Shown here: piece after piece, positions 1 to 7,908 of the stretch
Layout of the letters: each line of letters opens with the position of its first letter
Position numbering within the stretch: position 1 is the stretch's first letter
Source: Planctomycetota bacterium
GTDB taxonomy: Bacteria; Planctomycetota; SZUA-567; H5-PLA8
Assembly: GCA_026184295.1 (NCBI GenBank)
Contig: JAHCJK010000021.1
Coordinates: forward strand, 1-48,877
Direction: 5' to 3'
DNA length: 48,877 nt
Program-made: the position numbers and the translations under genes
Notes under the pieces: generated by a model
Database searches by the model: none
What the model was told of the DNA's origin: nothing
What the model saw: only the letters and a program-made list of their open reading frames with translations

Positions 1-7
1 TAAGGCA

Positions 8-27
8 CCCGGCGCGCGCGCGCCGGG
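8..27. repeat. 20-bp perfect palindrome downstream of atpA
   Basis: A perfect GC-only palindrome (arms CCCGGCGCGC and its complement) lies 4 bases beyond the atpA stop. In minus-strand RNA it could form a very stable hairpin between atpA and the next gene, presumably atpG outside the window. There is no T-run, so it is more likely an mRNA-stabilising or processing structure than a terminator. Confidence 0.5.
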
Positions 28-31
28 CCGG

Positions 32-1699
32 CTACTTCTTGCCGAAGCGCTGCTTGAAGTCCTTGATCGCCGCTTCGAGCTTGGCGACCGTGTCGTCCGA
101 GAGTTCCTTCGTCTTGCGGACCGCCTCGATGATTTCCTTGTGGGCGTCGTTGATCTCGGTGATCAGCCCGTGTTCGAACGCGCCGACCTGGTTGATCGGC
201 ACGTCGTCCATGAAGCCCTTGGTCGCGGCGTAGATCGCGATGACCTGGTTCACGACCTCGTTGGGCTGGTACTGGGGCTGCTTGAGCAGTTCGACCAGGC
301 GGTAGCCGCGGTCCACCTGCCGCTGCGTCACCGGGTCCAGTTCCGTGCCGAGCTGCGCGAAGGCTTCCAGTTCGCGGAAGGCCGCGAGGTCCAGGCGCAG
401 GGTGCCGGCGACCTTCTTCATCGCCTTGATCTGCGCGTTGCCGCCGACGCGGCTGACCGAGATGCCGACGTTGACCGCCGGGCGGACGCCGGCGTTGAAC
501 AGGTCCGGTTCCAGGTAGATCTGGCCGTCGGTGATCGAGATCACGTTGGTCGGGATGTACGCGGAGACTTCGCCTTCCTGCGTCTCGATGACGGGCAGCG
601 CCGTCAGGCTGCCGCCGGTGCCGTACACCTTGGAGACCTTGTAGCCCGCGGCGTTGGGCATCGCGCCCATTTCCTTCTTGGCTTCCTTCGCGCCTTCCTC
701 GCCGAGGTAGGCCTTGCCGTTCACCGCGTCGGCCTCGAGCACGTTGCCTTCCTTGCTCGCGGGGACGATGACGTACTTTTCCATCAGCTTCGCGGCGCGT
801 TCCAGCAGGCGAGAATGCAGGTAGAAGACGTCGCCCGGGTACGCTTCGCGGCCCGGCGGGCGGCGCAGCAGCAGCGACATCTCGCGGTAGGCGGCGGCCT
901 GCTTGGTCAAGTCGTCGTACGCGCAGAGCGTGTCGCGGCCTTCCTCGTACATGAAGTACTCGGCCATGGCCGCGCCGGCGTAGGGCGCGATGTACTGCAG
1001 CGGCGCGGGGTCGGACGCGGAGGCGGAGACGACGATGGTGTAGTCCATCGCGCCGGTCTCCTGGAGCTTCTTCACGACCGACGCGACCGTCGATTCCTTC
1101 TGGCCGATGGCCACGTACACGCAGATGACGTTTTCCTTCTTCTGGTTGATGATCGCGTCGATCGCGATGGCGGTCTTGCCCGTCTTGCGGTCGCCGATGA
1201 TCAGTTCGCGCTGGCCGCGCCCGATCGGGATCATGCCGTCGATCGACTTGATGCCCGTCTGCAGCGGCACCTTGACCGGCTGGCGCAGCGCGATGCCCGG
1301 CGCCGGCGATTCCAGCAGGCGGAACTTGTCGGTGTTGATCGGGCCCTTGCCGTCCAGCGGGCGGCCGACGGGGTCCACCACGCGCCCGATCAGCGCCGGG
1401 CCGGCGGGGACCTGGAGCACGCGGCCGGTGCGCTTGACCTGCATGCCTTCCTTCAGGTCGTCGTAGCGGCCCATGATCGCGCAGCCCACGCTGTCCTCTT
1501 CGAGGTTCAGCGCCAGGCCGTACACGCCCGTGGGGAATTCGATCATCTCGCCGGCCAGGCAGTTGCTCAGCCCGTAGATGCGGGCGATGCCGTCGCCGAT
1601 TTCGACGATGGTGCCGACTTCGTCCACGTGCAGGGCCGAATCGTAATCCTTGATCTGCCGCCGCAGGATGTCGACCATTTCATCGACTTGAATGCGCAT
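32..1699 (-). CDS. atpA: F1Fo ATP synthase subunit alpha
   Basis: Non-catalytic nucleotide-binding alpha subunit of the F1 head, which forms the alpha3beta3 hexamer on the cytoplasmic side of the membrane. The 555-residue product has the P-loop GDRKTGKT at residues 169-176, the signature [14 protein letters not shown] around 407-420 with the arginine finger near R417, and the usual C-terminal helical domain. It is about 40 residues longer than the E. coli protein (513). The extra length lies at about residues 305-360, between LLERAAKL and GGSLTALP, where E. coli has a short linker. It is the last atp gene in the window. It lies 36 bases behind atpH, and atpG, atpD and atpC are expected beyond the left edge. 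Identity is secure; the function of the extra loop is unknown. Confidence 0.98.
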   Translation of the reverse strand: MRIQVDEMVDILRRQIKDYDSALHVDEVGTIVEIGDGIARIYGLSNCLAGEMIEFPTGVYGLALNLEEDSVGCAIMGRYDDLKEGMQVKRTGRVLQVPAGPALIGRVVDPVGRPLDGKGPINTDKFRLLESPAPGIALRQPVKVPLQTGIKSIDGMIPIGRGQRELIIGDRKTGKTAIAIDAIINQKKENVICVYVAIGQKESTVASVVKKLQETGAMDYTIVVSASASDPAPLQYIAPYAGAAMAEYFMYEEGRDTLCAYDDLTKQAAAYREMSLLLRRPPGREAYPGDVFYLHSRLLERAAKLMEKYVIVPASKEGNVLEADAVNGKAYLGEEGAKEAKKEMGAMPNAAGYKVSKVYGTGGSLTALPVIETQEGEVSAYIPTNVISITDGQIYLEPDLFNAGVRPAVNVGISVSRVGGNAQIKAMKKVAGTLRLDLAAFRELEAFAQLGTELDPVTQRQVDRGYRLVELLKQPQYQPNEVVNQVIAIYAATKGFMDDVPINQVGAFEHGLITEINDAHKEIIEAVRKTKELSDDTVAKLEAAIKDFKQRFGKK

Positions 1700-1735
1700 G
1701 CTGCAAGACTCCCGGCACGTGAATGCCTGTTCTCG

Positions 1736-2308
1736 TTAATCTTTCCAGACGCCCAGGGCTTCCCGGGCGGTTTCCATCCGGTCCACCAGCCGGCCGAGCC
1801 GGTGCACCAGCGAGAGGTCCCACTGCTGGTCCAGGTGCGTGACCACGAAGCCGCCGATCAGTTCCCGCCGCACCTTTTCCACCAGCTTGACCTTGCGCCC
1901 CATCTTCCGTTCCAGCACCTCGGCGAGTTTCGCGCGCTGGCCCGGATCGAGCGGCTGCGCGGACGTGACCGTCATTTCCGCGATGCCGGCCTTGTCGTTG
2001 CAGTGTTCGTGGAAGGCGTCCACGATCTTGTCCAGCAGCCGGACGCGCTGCTTCGCCACCAGCACGCAGAAGAAGTTCAGCGTGATCGGGTGCAGTTCCT
2101 TGAGCGCCTCCAGCAGCACCGCGCGCTTCTGTTCCGCCATGATCGTCGGCGTTTCCAGGAAGCGGTGGATCACCGGGTGCTTGCCCAGCATGTCCTGCAC
2201 CGCCAGCATCTCTTCCTCGACGCGGACGAGCACGCCCGCCTCGAACGCCACGTCGTACAGCGCTTCGGCGTAGACGTAGTGCAGATTGCCCGTGCCTTTG
2301 CTGGCCAT
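1736..2308 (-). CDS. atpH: F1Fo ATP synthase subunit delta
   Basis: Peripheral-stalk subunit that clamps the top of F1 to the b subunit (OSCP homologue). At 190 residues it is close to the family length (about 175-180). The N-terminal helical domain (YAEALYDVAFEAG near residues 14-26) and the C-terminal stretch with VTSAQPLDPGQRAKL around 115-130, then GGFVVTHLDQQWDLS near 152-166, are characteristic. It lies between atpF and atpA in the standard order, so operon context supports the call. About 80 bases separate it from atpF, and that gap holds a GC-rich inverted repeat near 2349-2375. Confidence 0.95.
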   Translation of the reverse strand: MASKGTGNLHYVYAEALYDVAFEAGVLVRVEEEMLAVQDMLGKHPVIHRFLETPTIMAEQKRAVLLEALKELHPITLNFFCVLVAKQRVRLLDKIVDAFHEHCNDKAGIAEMTVTSAQPLDPGQRAKLAEVLERKMGRKVKLVEKVRRELIGGFVVTHLDQQWDLSLVHRLGRLVDRMETAREALGVWKD

Positions 2309-2388
2309 GGTGTCCGTCCCGAACCGTATGCGTGCCTGCTTTTTCCGGGCCCGGGCGGCGCCCGGCCCCGCGAGCTTTTACCGCGCGC

Positions 2389-2883
2389 CTAGTTGCTGGC
2401 GCCGACGCGCTGGATGCTTTCCTCGATCAGGCGGCGGTGGTCTTCGGGCTTCACTTCCCGTTCGATCACCTGCGCCGCCAGTTCCGCCGTCAGGTCCACG
2501 ACGCGGTCGCGCAGTTCCTGCAGCGCCGCGTCCTTGGCCAGGGCGATTTCGCGCTTGGCGCGCTCGAGCGTCCGGGCGGATTCGGCGTTGGCCGCCGCCA
2601 TGATCTCGTCGCGCACCTTTTCGACGTCGCGCTTGCCTTCGGCGATGATGGCCGCCGCTTCTTCCTTGGCCGCCGCGATCTTCTTCTCGTACTCGGCGGC
2701 CTTCTCGTTCGCGGCCTTCAGGGCCGTCTCGGCGTCGGAGATCTTCTTGGAGATGCGCCCTTCGCGCTCCTCCAACGCGTGCAGGATGGGACCCCAGGCG
2801 AACTTCCACAGCAGGCCCAGCAGCACGAAAAAGACCACCACGGTCCAGACGAGCACCTGAACTTCAGGTATGAACATTTCCAC
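2389..2883 (-). CDS. atpF: F1Fo ATP synthase subunit b
   Basis: Peripheral-stalk subunit. The product has 164 residues, with one N-terminal membrane helix (about residues 8-28), then a long charged Ala/Glu/Lys helix expected to dimerise as a coiled coil, ending in the delta-binding segment. Only one b gene is present (no b/b-prime pair), so a homodimer is expected. It sits between atpE and atpH, about 50 bases behind atpE. Length and architecture match the family. Confidence 0.95.
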   Translation of the reverse strand: MEMFIPEVQVLVWTVVVFFVLLGLLWKFAWGPILHALEEREGRISKKISDAETALKAANEKAAEYEKKIAAAKEEAAAIIAEGKRDVEKVRDEIMAAANAESARTLERAKREIALAKDAALQELRDRVVDLTAELAAQVIEREVKPEDHRRLIEESIQRVGASN

Positions 2884-2933
2884 GACGCACCTCGCCGAAA
2901 ACGCCTACGGGAACCTGCACCGAACCGACGGTC

Positions 2934-3227
2934 CTAGTGCTTCTCGCTCACGACCGGCGCCGGCTTCGCATCCTTCTCCGTCATCTTCTCGAAGGTCGCG
3001 CCCGGATTCAGGAGGAAGAACACGATCAGCGCGAAGAAGGTGAAACCTTCGATCAGCGCGCCGAGCACGATCGCCGTGCCGCGAATGTTGCCCGCCGCTT
3101 CGGGCTGACGCGCGATGCCTTCCATCGCCGCCACCGCGAGCTTGCCGATGCCGTAAGCCGCGCCAAACACCAGCAGCCCCAGGCCCAGGCCCATGCCCAA
3201 CAACGCCATGCCGTATCCAACGCCCAT
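2934..3227 (-). CDS. atpE: F1Fo ATP synthase subunit c
   Basis: Rotor-ring proteolipid of 97 residues: a glycine-rich helix 1 (GMGLGLGLLVFGAAYG, residues 11-26), the polar loop RQPEA at 40-44, and helix 2 with the ion-binding carboxylate E60 in LGALIEGF. The Gln in helix 1 and the Ser/Thr next to the Glu that mark sodium-type rings are absent (G61 follows E60), so proton coupling is inferred. The 20-residue charged tail after the second helix (EKMTEKDAKPAP...) is longer than in most c subunits and would lie at the membrane surface. Confidence 0.96.
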   Translation of the reverse strand: MGVGYGMALLGMGLGLGLLVFGAAYGIGKLAVAAMEGIARQPEAAGNIRGTAIVLGALIEGFTFFALIVFFLLNPGATFEKMTEKDAKPAPVVSEKH

Positions 3228-3311
3228 GTTACCCGTCCTCCTGTTTGACTCAGCCGGCCAGTGCCGGCTTTCGTTTTGACTTCGTCCTTAAGGCAGCCGT
3301 CCCGGCACCAC

Positions 3312-4259
3312 TTAGTGCTCGGGATGCACGGCCGCGCTCACAAAGATGATCGAAAGCATCGTGAAGACGTACGCCTGGATGAAGCAGACCAGGATTTCCA
3401 GCATCGAGATGCCCAGCGCCAGCGGCACGCCGACGAAGATCATCGCCACCGCCAGCCCCGTGGCCAGCTTTTCGCCGATCACGCCCAGCGCCAGGATGTT
3501 CGAAATGACCAGGTGCCCGGCGATCATGTTCGCGAAGAGACGCACGCACAGCACGCCGCACTTGATGACCGGGCCGAGGAATTCCAGCACGAACATCAGC
3601 GGCCACATCGGCCAGGGCGTCCCCGGCGGCACCATATGCAGGAAGTAATGCAGCGGGCCCTGGTGATACATGCCCAGCAAGGTAAGCGAGAACCAGATCG
3701 AGACGCCCAGGAAGAGCGTGACGGTCCAGTTGCCGGTGACCCCGCCGAATTCCGGGATCATGCCCATCAGGTTCAGGGTCAGGATGAAGAAGAAGTAGGT
3801 CAGGAAGAGCGGCGTGTAGTGTTCGAGATGGTGGCCGCCGATGGGCAGGACCAGTTCGTCGCGCACGAACACCACCAGCGATTCGACCATGTTGGCCAGC
3901 GGGCCTTCGGGCGCGCGGTCGTGGTGCAGGCTGTTCTTCACGCGGCGCGCGACGGCGGTGACGACCAGGAAAATCACCAGGGCCCCGAAGGTCATCCCGG
4001 CCATGTGCTTGGTGAATTCCAGCTTCATCGGGCCGATCATCTTCGGCGCGTACCCGACCTGCGCGTGGCCGTGGTCGCCGTAGGGCTTCCAGACCAGCTT
4101 GCCGTCGGCGGCCATGCCCAGCAGCACCTTATCCTTGATATGGTGCAGCGGGTCCGCGGGGCCTTCTGCGTGGCCGCCGTGACCTTCGGCATGCGCGCCC
4201 TCGTGGGCATCGCCGCTCTTGTGTTCGCCTTTGGGGGGATGTTCTTCGGCTTCGGCCAT
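3312..4259 (-). CDS. atpB: F1Fo ATP synthase subunit a
   Basis: Stator channel subunit that conducts protons to the c ring. The 315-residue protein has several membrane helices and the essential arginine in CVRLFANMIAGH, followed by the last two helices with the conserved Gln in EILVCFIQAYVFTML. The first 40 residues form a His-, Glu- and Gly-rich hydrophilic extension (HAEGHGGHAEG and similar), absent from E. coli subunit a. A metal- or pH-related role for that extension is only a guess. It precedes atpE in the canonical order. Confidence 0.96.
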   Translation of the reverse strand: MAEAEEHPPKGEHKSGDAHEGAHAEGHGGHAEGPADPLHHIKDKVLLGMAADGKLVWKPYGDHGHAQVGYAPKMIGPMKLEFTKHMAGMTFGALVIFLVVTAVARRVKNSLHHDRAPEGPLANMVESLVVFVRDELVLPIGGHHLEHYTPLFLTYFFFILTLNLMGMIPEFGGVTGNWTVTLFLGVSIWFSLTLLGMYHQGPLHYFLHMVPPGTPWPMWPLMFVLEFLGPVIKCGVLCVRLFANMIAGHLVISNILALGVIGEKLATGLAVAMIFVGVPLALGISMLEILVCFIQAYVFTMLSIIFVSAAVHPEH

Positions 4260-4277
4260 GGTGCCTTCAGGTTCCGC

Positions 4278-4664
4278 TCACTTCGAGTCCACGATCCGGC
4301 TCATCAACCACCACGTCTCGACGGCCATCAGCGGCAGGTAGACGCTTGCCAGCGCCAGCAGCGCCGTCCGCCAGTCGTCGGGCAGGCACGCCATCAGCAC
4401 GCCCGCGCAGACGCCCAGCAACACCATCCGGACCAGTACGCCACTGCCCCATAAGGTCCAGATGTCCCACTTGCCCGGCTGCTTCCGTCCCGTCTCCCGC
4501 TCGGCCCGGTTGCGCCGCGCGATCGCGACGGCGAATCCGAAGCCTACCAATCCGATCAGCGCGCCCGCGGCCGTTCCCGCGTACACCGGCGTCCGCAGGC
4601 CCGTCGCTTCGCCCGCCAGCGCCGCGGCCGCCAGCACCGCGACCAGGACCGCCGCCACCTTCAC
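4278..4664 (-). CDS. AtpI-like ATP synthase accessory membrane protein
   Basis: 128 residues with four predicted membrane helices (about residues 4-16, 28-48, 74-92 and 98-120) and a basic cytoplasmic loop (ARRNRAERETGRKQPGK). It ends 19 bases before atpB and follows the atpZ-like gene. That is the usual place of the UncI/AtpI assembly factor, which helps insert the c ring. Sequence similarity to AtpI is weak by eye, so the assignment relies on topology and position. Confidence 0.7.
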   Translation of the reverse strand: MKVAAVLVAVLAAAALAGEATGLRTPVYAGTAAGALIGLVGFGFAVAIARRNRAERETGRKQPGKWDIWTLWGSGVLVRMVLLGVCAGVLMACLPDDWRTALLALASVYLPLMAVETWWLMSRIVDSK

Positions 4665-4677
4665 GCGCGCGTCCCGA

Positions 4678-4926
4678 TCACAAGGTCTCCTTGAGGAAGT
4701 GGTACATCGCCGCGGTTACGCCCAACAGGCCGCACCCGACCGTACCCCAAGGCGCCCATCCGTACTTTCCGTCCAGCCACCAGCCCAGCAGGACGAACAA
4801 ACCCACCGTCACGGCGAAGACCGCGCCCAGATTCATGTACGCCCAGGCACTCTTCTCCCGTTTCTCGTTCTTTTCAGGCCCTTTTTCCGTCGCAGGCCCC
4901 TCCGGCGTCCGAACGCGCAGCATCAT
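4678..4926 (-). CDS. AtpZ/AtpI-type small membrane protein, first gene of the atp operon
   Basis: 82 residues with a charged N-terminal half (KGPEKNEKREKS) and two membrane helices separated by the short loop GWWLDGKYGWAPWG. The aromatic/Gly motif between the helices is typical of the AtpZ family (putative F1Fo assembly or magnesium-uptake protein). It is the promoter-proximal gene, 13 bases before the AtpI-like gene. The first Met is preceded by a second Met, so the start could be one codon later. Confidence 0.75.
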   Translation of the reverse strand: MMLRVRTPEGPATEKGPEKNEKREKSAWAYMNLGAVFAVTVGLFVLLGWWLDGKYGWAPWGTVGCGLLGVTAAMYHFLKETL

Positions 4927-5036
4927 CCGCGTTCGTATGTATCCTCCGGCGCGTATCGCGGCGTCAAAAGTGGCTCAGAAGGCGTCAGTTTCGCTCCGAA
5001 ATCCGCCGCCTCAAACCCTTAACCGCAAACGCTTTG

Positions 5037-5086
5037 CCCCCTCACACACCTTCTACAAGGTGCATTCGATCTTCCCCGCAAGGGGG
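5037..5086 (-). promoter_or_regulatory. Structured 5' leader of the atp operon
   Basis: Between the promoter and atpZ the leader holds nested inverted repeats. An outer pair (5037-5042 with 5081-5086, six G/C-rich pairs) encloses a perfect 6-bp hairpin (5047-5052 with 5057-5062, 4-nt loop). In the minus-strand RNA a CCCC-UUGC-GGGG hairpin formed by the outer arm competes with the outer pairing, so two exclusive folds are possible. A regulatory role is inferred; it matches no riboswitch class I recognise. Confidence 0.35.
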
Positions 5087-5111
5087 TGGAGCCTTTATTG
5101 GAGGCGCGAAC

Positions 5112-5140
5112 TCTATAGTTTAGTCTTCCGTACGTGTCAA
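5112..5140 (-). promoter_or_regulatory. Sigma-70-type promoter of the atp operon
   Basis: On the minus strand a perfect -35 TTGACA (5135-5140) is followed after exactly 17 bases by -10 TATAGA (5112-5117). Transcription would begin near 5105, giving a leader of about 180 nt before the atpZ-like gene. Confidence 0.75.
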
Positions 5141-5333
5141 GCAAATGAGTTGATTCTTCGACAACGCGCTCCGGGCTCGGCTGGTGTAGGCGCGGGGAGT
5201 CTCCCGGCGCGCTGTTAGCCCATGATGAACCGCAGCGGCGAAATCTGACGAAAATTGTTAGCGCGCCACGCGACTGACAATTCGCGTGGACGCGCTTTGT
5301 CACTCACGCCGTGCGCTGCCCAGGGCGCGCGCA

Positions 5334-5348
5334 TGGCCCGGCCTTTGC
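5334..5348 (+). promoter_or_regulatory. Sigma-54-like -24/-12 element
   Basis: TGGC at 5334-5337 and TTGC at 5345-5348 have the required 10 bases between GG and GC, with CG in the usual place after the -24 box. It lies 93 bases before the start of the membrane protein gene. TTGCAA occurs twice downstream (5363-5368 and 5378-5383), a hexamer also found upstream of groEL. Chance matches are expected a few times in this much GC-rich DNA. Confidence 0.35.
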
Positions 5349-5440
5349 ATCTTCGCGCAATATTGCAACCGTATGGCTTGCAAGGATTTTCAGAGATTTC
5401 TCAAAAGGAATTCGGCGCCCTTCATAGGAGGCCCACGCGC

Positions 5441-7072
5441 ATGAATCCGTCGGCTCTGCCGGGATTTCCGCCGGTCGTAACGTGGTTGCAGCGCCACAAT
5501 ATTTTCTACCTGCTCAGCGCGCTGCTGATGCTCCTCGGCTGCTTCCTGATCTCGGGTCCGTACCTCTTTACGTTGCGGCGAGACCTCGGCGGTCTGCTGA
5601 TTCTGCTCGGCACGATCAATGTGTACGAAGGCCTCGTGATGCTGGCGTGCGGATTTGTCTGCCGGCAGGCACCGCGCGGTTCGGAAGGCCCCACGCTGCT
5701 TCTGGTCGCGCAGCTTTTCTTGCTCGACGTCACGTTCACGATCAACGCGTGCCTGCCCATCAGCCTGGGGCTGGGCGTCGCGGTGGCCGCGGCCAGCTTC
5801 GTGCTCGCGCTGCTGAAGATTTACGCGCTGGAGCGCGGCATCGGCCGGCCGATCTTCGAGCGCATGCGCGCCTTCCAGATCGCCGCGATCCTTTTTCTGT
5901 ACTCGTTCCAGGGACTCCTGGGGCTCTACCCCGAAGGCGACGTTGCGCGGACGACGGCGGCGGCCTTTGCGGTCTGGACGCTCTTCGGGCTCCTGCCGCT
6001 GCTGCTGCTCGGGCTGCCCGAAGCGGCCGCGGACGCGCCCGGTCTGCCGGGCCTCGCGCGCTCTGAGGCCGCGCCCTGGTGGCAGCGCGACGCCTTCGCG
6101 CGCGTCTCGAGCCTCCTGACGTTCGGCATGCTGGGCGCGCAGGTGATCGCGCAGTCGTGGGTCTACCGTACGCCGTTCGCGTGGAGCTGGCTGGCGCCGG
6201 GGCTCGTCGTCGCGGCGGCGGTCGCCCCGAGGCTTACGCGCGTGCCGGATCGCATCGCGTTGAACCTGGCGCGCCTCTGGATCGTGGTCGCGCTGCTGCT
6301 GATGCTCGGGTGGCTGGGCGGCGGGCCGTACTGGCGGCCGGGCTGGGACGGCTGGCGCGTGACCCTGACGCCGTACCGGATCACCTGCTTCGTCGCGGCG
6401 TGCTCGTACCTGCTGCTGCGCCTGCGCGAACGGGACCGGACCTTCGCGGATCTCGCCTGCGGCTGCTTCTGGCTCGGCGTCGCCTCCTTCGATCTCGCAT
6501 CGCTCCTGCGCCTGCTCGACGGCCGGGCCGGGCCCGTGGCGGCGGGCGCGGCGGTCCTGGCCGGCGCGGCCTGGCTCGCCATGCGCGTAACGTTTCCGCG
6601 CGCGCTGGCCTTCTGGCTGCTCTCGCTGGTGCTGGTCACGCGCATGCTTCACGTCGAATGCGCCGGCTGCGACCGGCTCCTGGAAACCCTGCGCTGGGGA
6701 CCGCTGGGCGCGCTGGCGCTCTGCCTGATCTTCGGACGCGGGACGGCGTGGGCCCGAGCGGCGCTGCTGGCCGCGGTCTGGGGCTGGGGCGTATGGAGCT
6801 GCATGCCGGATGACGTGCCTTCGCTGGTCTACTTCTACGCGGCGGCGGCGGTGCTGCTTGCGGCCGTTTCACGGAACCGCGCGCTCTTTCCGCTCGTGCT
6901 CGCCTACGTGGCCGCAGCCAACGCGAAGGCGTACGGCGTCGAGGCCACCACCTATGCGGCAGCCTGGGGCTGGTTCGCGATCCTGCTGGCGTTCGCCTTT
7001 CTGGGCCTGGCGTTCCAGATCACGCGGGCGCGGCTGCGCGATGCGGCCGCGCCGGAAGGCCCGCCCGCGTGA
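5441..7072 (+). CDS. Polytopic membrane protein of unknown function
   Basis: 543 residues with about 14 or more hydrophobic segments covering nearly the whole length and only short, Arg-rich loops. No transporter or enzyme signature was recognised. The ATG at 5441 is chosen because AGGAGG (5426-5431) lies 9 bases upstream; the open frame extends 62 codons further back but has no better start. Cys pairs occur in a late loop (CAGCDRL). The gene ends 6 bases from the convergent end of the thioredoxin-like gene. The roughly 500 bases between it and atpZ hold the atp promoter and leader on the minus strand and a sigma-54-like site on the plus strand. Confidence 0.75.
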   Translation: MNPSALPGFPPVVTWLQRHNIFYLLSALLMLLGCFLISGPYLFTLRRDLGGLLILLGTINVYEGLVMLACGFVCRQAPRGSEGPTLLLVAQLFLLDVTFTINACLPISLGLGVAVAAASFVLALLKIYALERGIGRPIFERMRAFQIAAILFLYSFQGLLGLYPEGDVARTTAAAFAVWTLFGLLPLLLLGLPEAAADAPGLPGLARSEAAPWWQRDAFARVSSLLTFGMLGAQVIAQSWVYRTPFAWSWLAPGLVVAAAVAPRLTRVPDRIALNLARLWIVVALLLMLGWLGGGPYWRPGWDGWRVTLTPYRITCFVAACSYLLLRLRERDRTFADLACGCFWLGVASFDLASLLRLLDGRAGPVAAGAAVLAGAAWLAMRVTFPRALAFWLLSLVLVTRMLHVECAGCDRLLETLRWGPLGALALCLIFGRGTAWARAALLAAVWGWGVWSCMPDDVPSLVYFYAAAAVLLAAVSRNRALFPLVLAYVAAANAKAYGVEATTYAAAWGWFAILLAFAFLGLAFQITRARLRDAAAPEGPPA

Positions 7073-7078
7073 ACCCGG

Positions 7079-7876
7079 TCAGCGACCGGGCTCGGGCGGT
7101 TTCGCGACGCCCGGGCCGGCGGCGAGCCCCATCTTGGAGAGCGGCTGAAGGTCCTTGCGGTAGGCGAGCAGCAGCGCGGCGCGGCGGGCCGTACGCTGGG
7201 CCTCGCTCAGGGCGGGATCGCGCTCGACCCGCTCGACCTCGCGGAAGCGTTCCAGCCCGCGCTCGAGAAACGCGCGGTAAGCCTCGGCGCGATACCGCCC
7301 GCCGGGCTCGTACTCGGGCGGATACGAACGGCCGGAGTTGCCGAAGAACGTGCGCCCCGAGGCGTCGCAGACGATGCTCGTCGCGAAGGCATGCTTGAAT
7401 TCGGGGTAGCGTTTGAGCGGCGGGTCCCACGGATTCACCGCGGGCATCTCCTCGGGCATCCCATCGTCGGTAAGGTTGATCCACAGCGGCACGTACGCGT
7501 CGCGGATCAGGGCCAGAGTGGCGGGATCGGAGAGCGCACCGCTCTCGAACAGGCGCCCGCCCAGTCAGCAGCGCGCGGCCTGCTTGAGGCCGTACTCGTT
7601 GACGACGAGCACCGCGAGGATCGGTTTGCGTTCGGCTTCGGCCCGGGCGCGCGCGGCCGCGGCATCGTGGAGCCACCCGGCGCGCTTCCAGGCCTGTTCG
7701 GGTTCGCGGGCGAGAATCTCGCGGATGCGGGCGGATCGTTCGAGCAGCCGGTCGATGCGCGCGAGTTCTTCGGCTTCGCCTTCCACCGCGGGACTGGCCG
7801 GGAGGAGTTCGAGCACCAGCAGGAGCGCGCCCAGAAACGCGCACGCGACCGCCAGGCCGTGAAGTCGCTCCCGCAT
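7079..7876 (-). CDS. Thioredoxin-like membrane-anchored protein, candidate selenoprotein (in-frame TGA at 7565-7567)
   Basis: Two open segments, 7568-7876 and 7079-7564, are in the same frame and separated by one TGA. Read through, they give 265 residues: an N-terminal membrane or signal segment (about 6-26), a charged helical region, a beta-strand KPILAVLVVNEYG (84-96), then A-R-C103-U104-L-G-G, and a C-terminal region ending in a helical, Arg-rich tail. The strand followed by a redox pair and helix resembles a thioredoxin fold with Cys-Sec at the active position. A good ribosome site (GGAGG, 7 bases before ATG) supports the start at 7876. A 7-bp hairpin with loop GUG lies 19-35 nt after the TGA, within the range described for bacterial SECIS elements. 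Alternatives are a nonsense mutation or a sequencing error. The gene is convergent with the membrane protein gene at 5441-7072. Confidence 0.65.
7530..7546 (-). promoter_or_regulatory. Candidate bacterial SECIS hairpin
   Basis: In the minus-strand RNA, GAGAGCG and CGCUCUC pair perfectly (7 bp) around the loop GUG. The loop G is nucleotide 26 after the UGA at 7565-7567. Bacterial SECIS elements are described as a short stem-loop whose small loop begins with G or GU, about 16-37 nt downstream of the UGA, and this fits. The hairpin lies inside coding sequence, as bacterial SECIS elements do. Confidence 0.6.
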
Positions 7877-7908
7877 GCCGCCTCCTTCCGGAGCGGCAGT
7901 ATACCCGT

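Noticed and set aside
140..2392. 750-residue plus-strand open frame
   Set aside because: Antisense to atpA and atpH; composition (His, Arg, Asp, Val rich) is that of a GC-rich shadow.
7079..7081. Final TGA of the thioredoxin-like gene as a second Sec codon
   Set aside because: No SECIS-like hairpin follows and the convergent gene ends 6 bases away.
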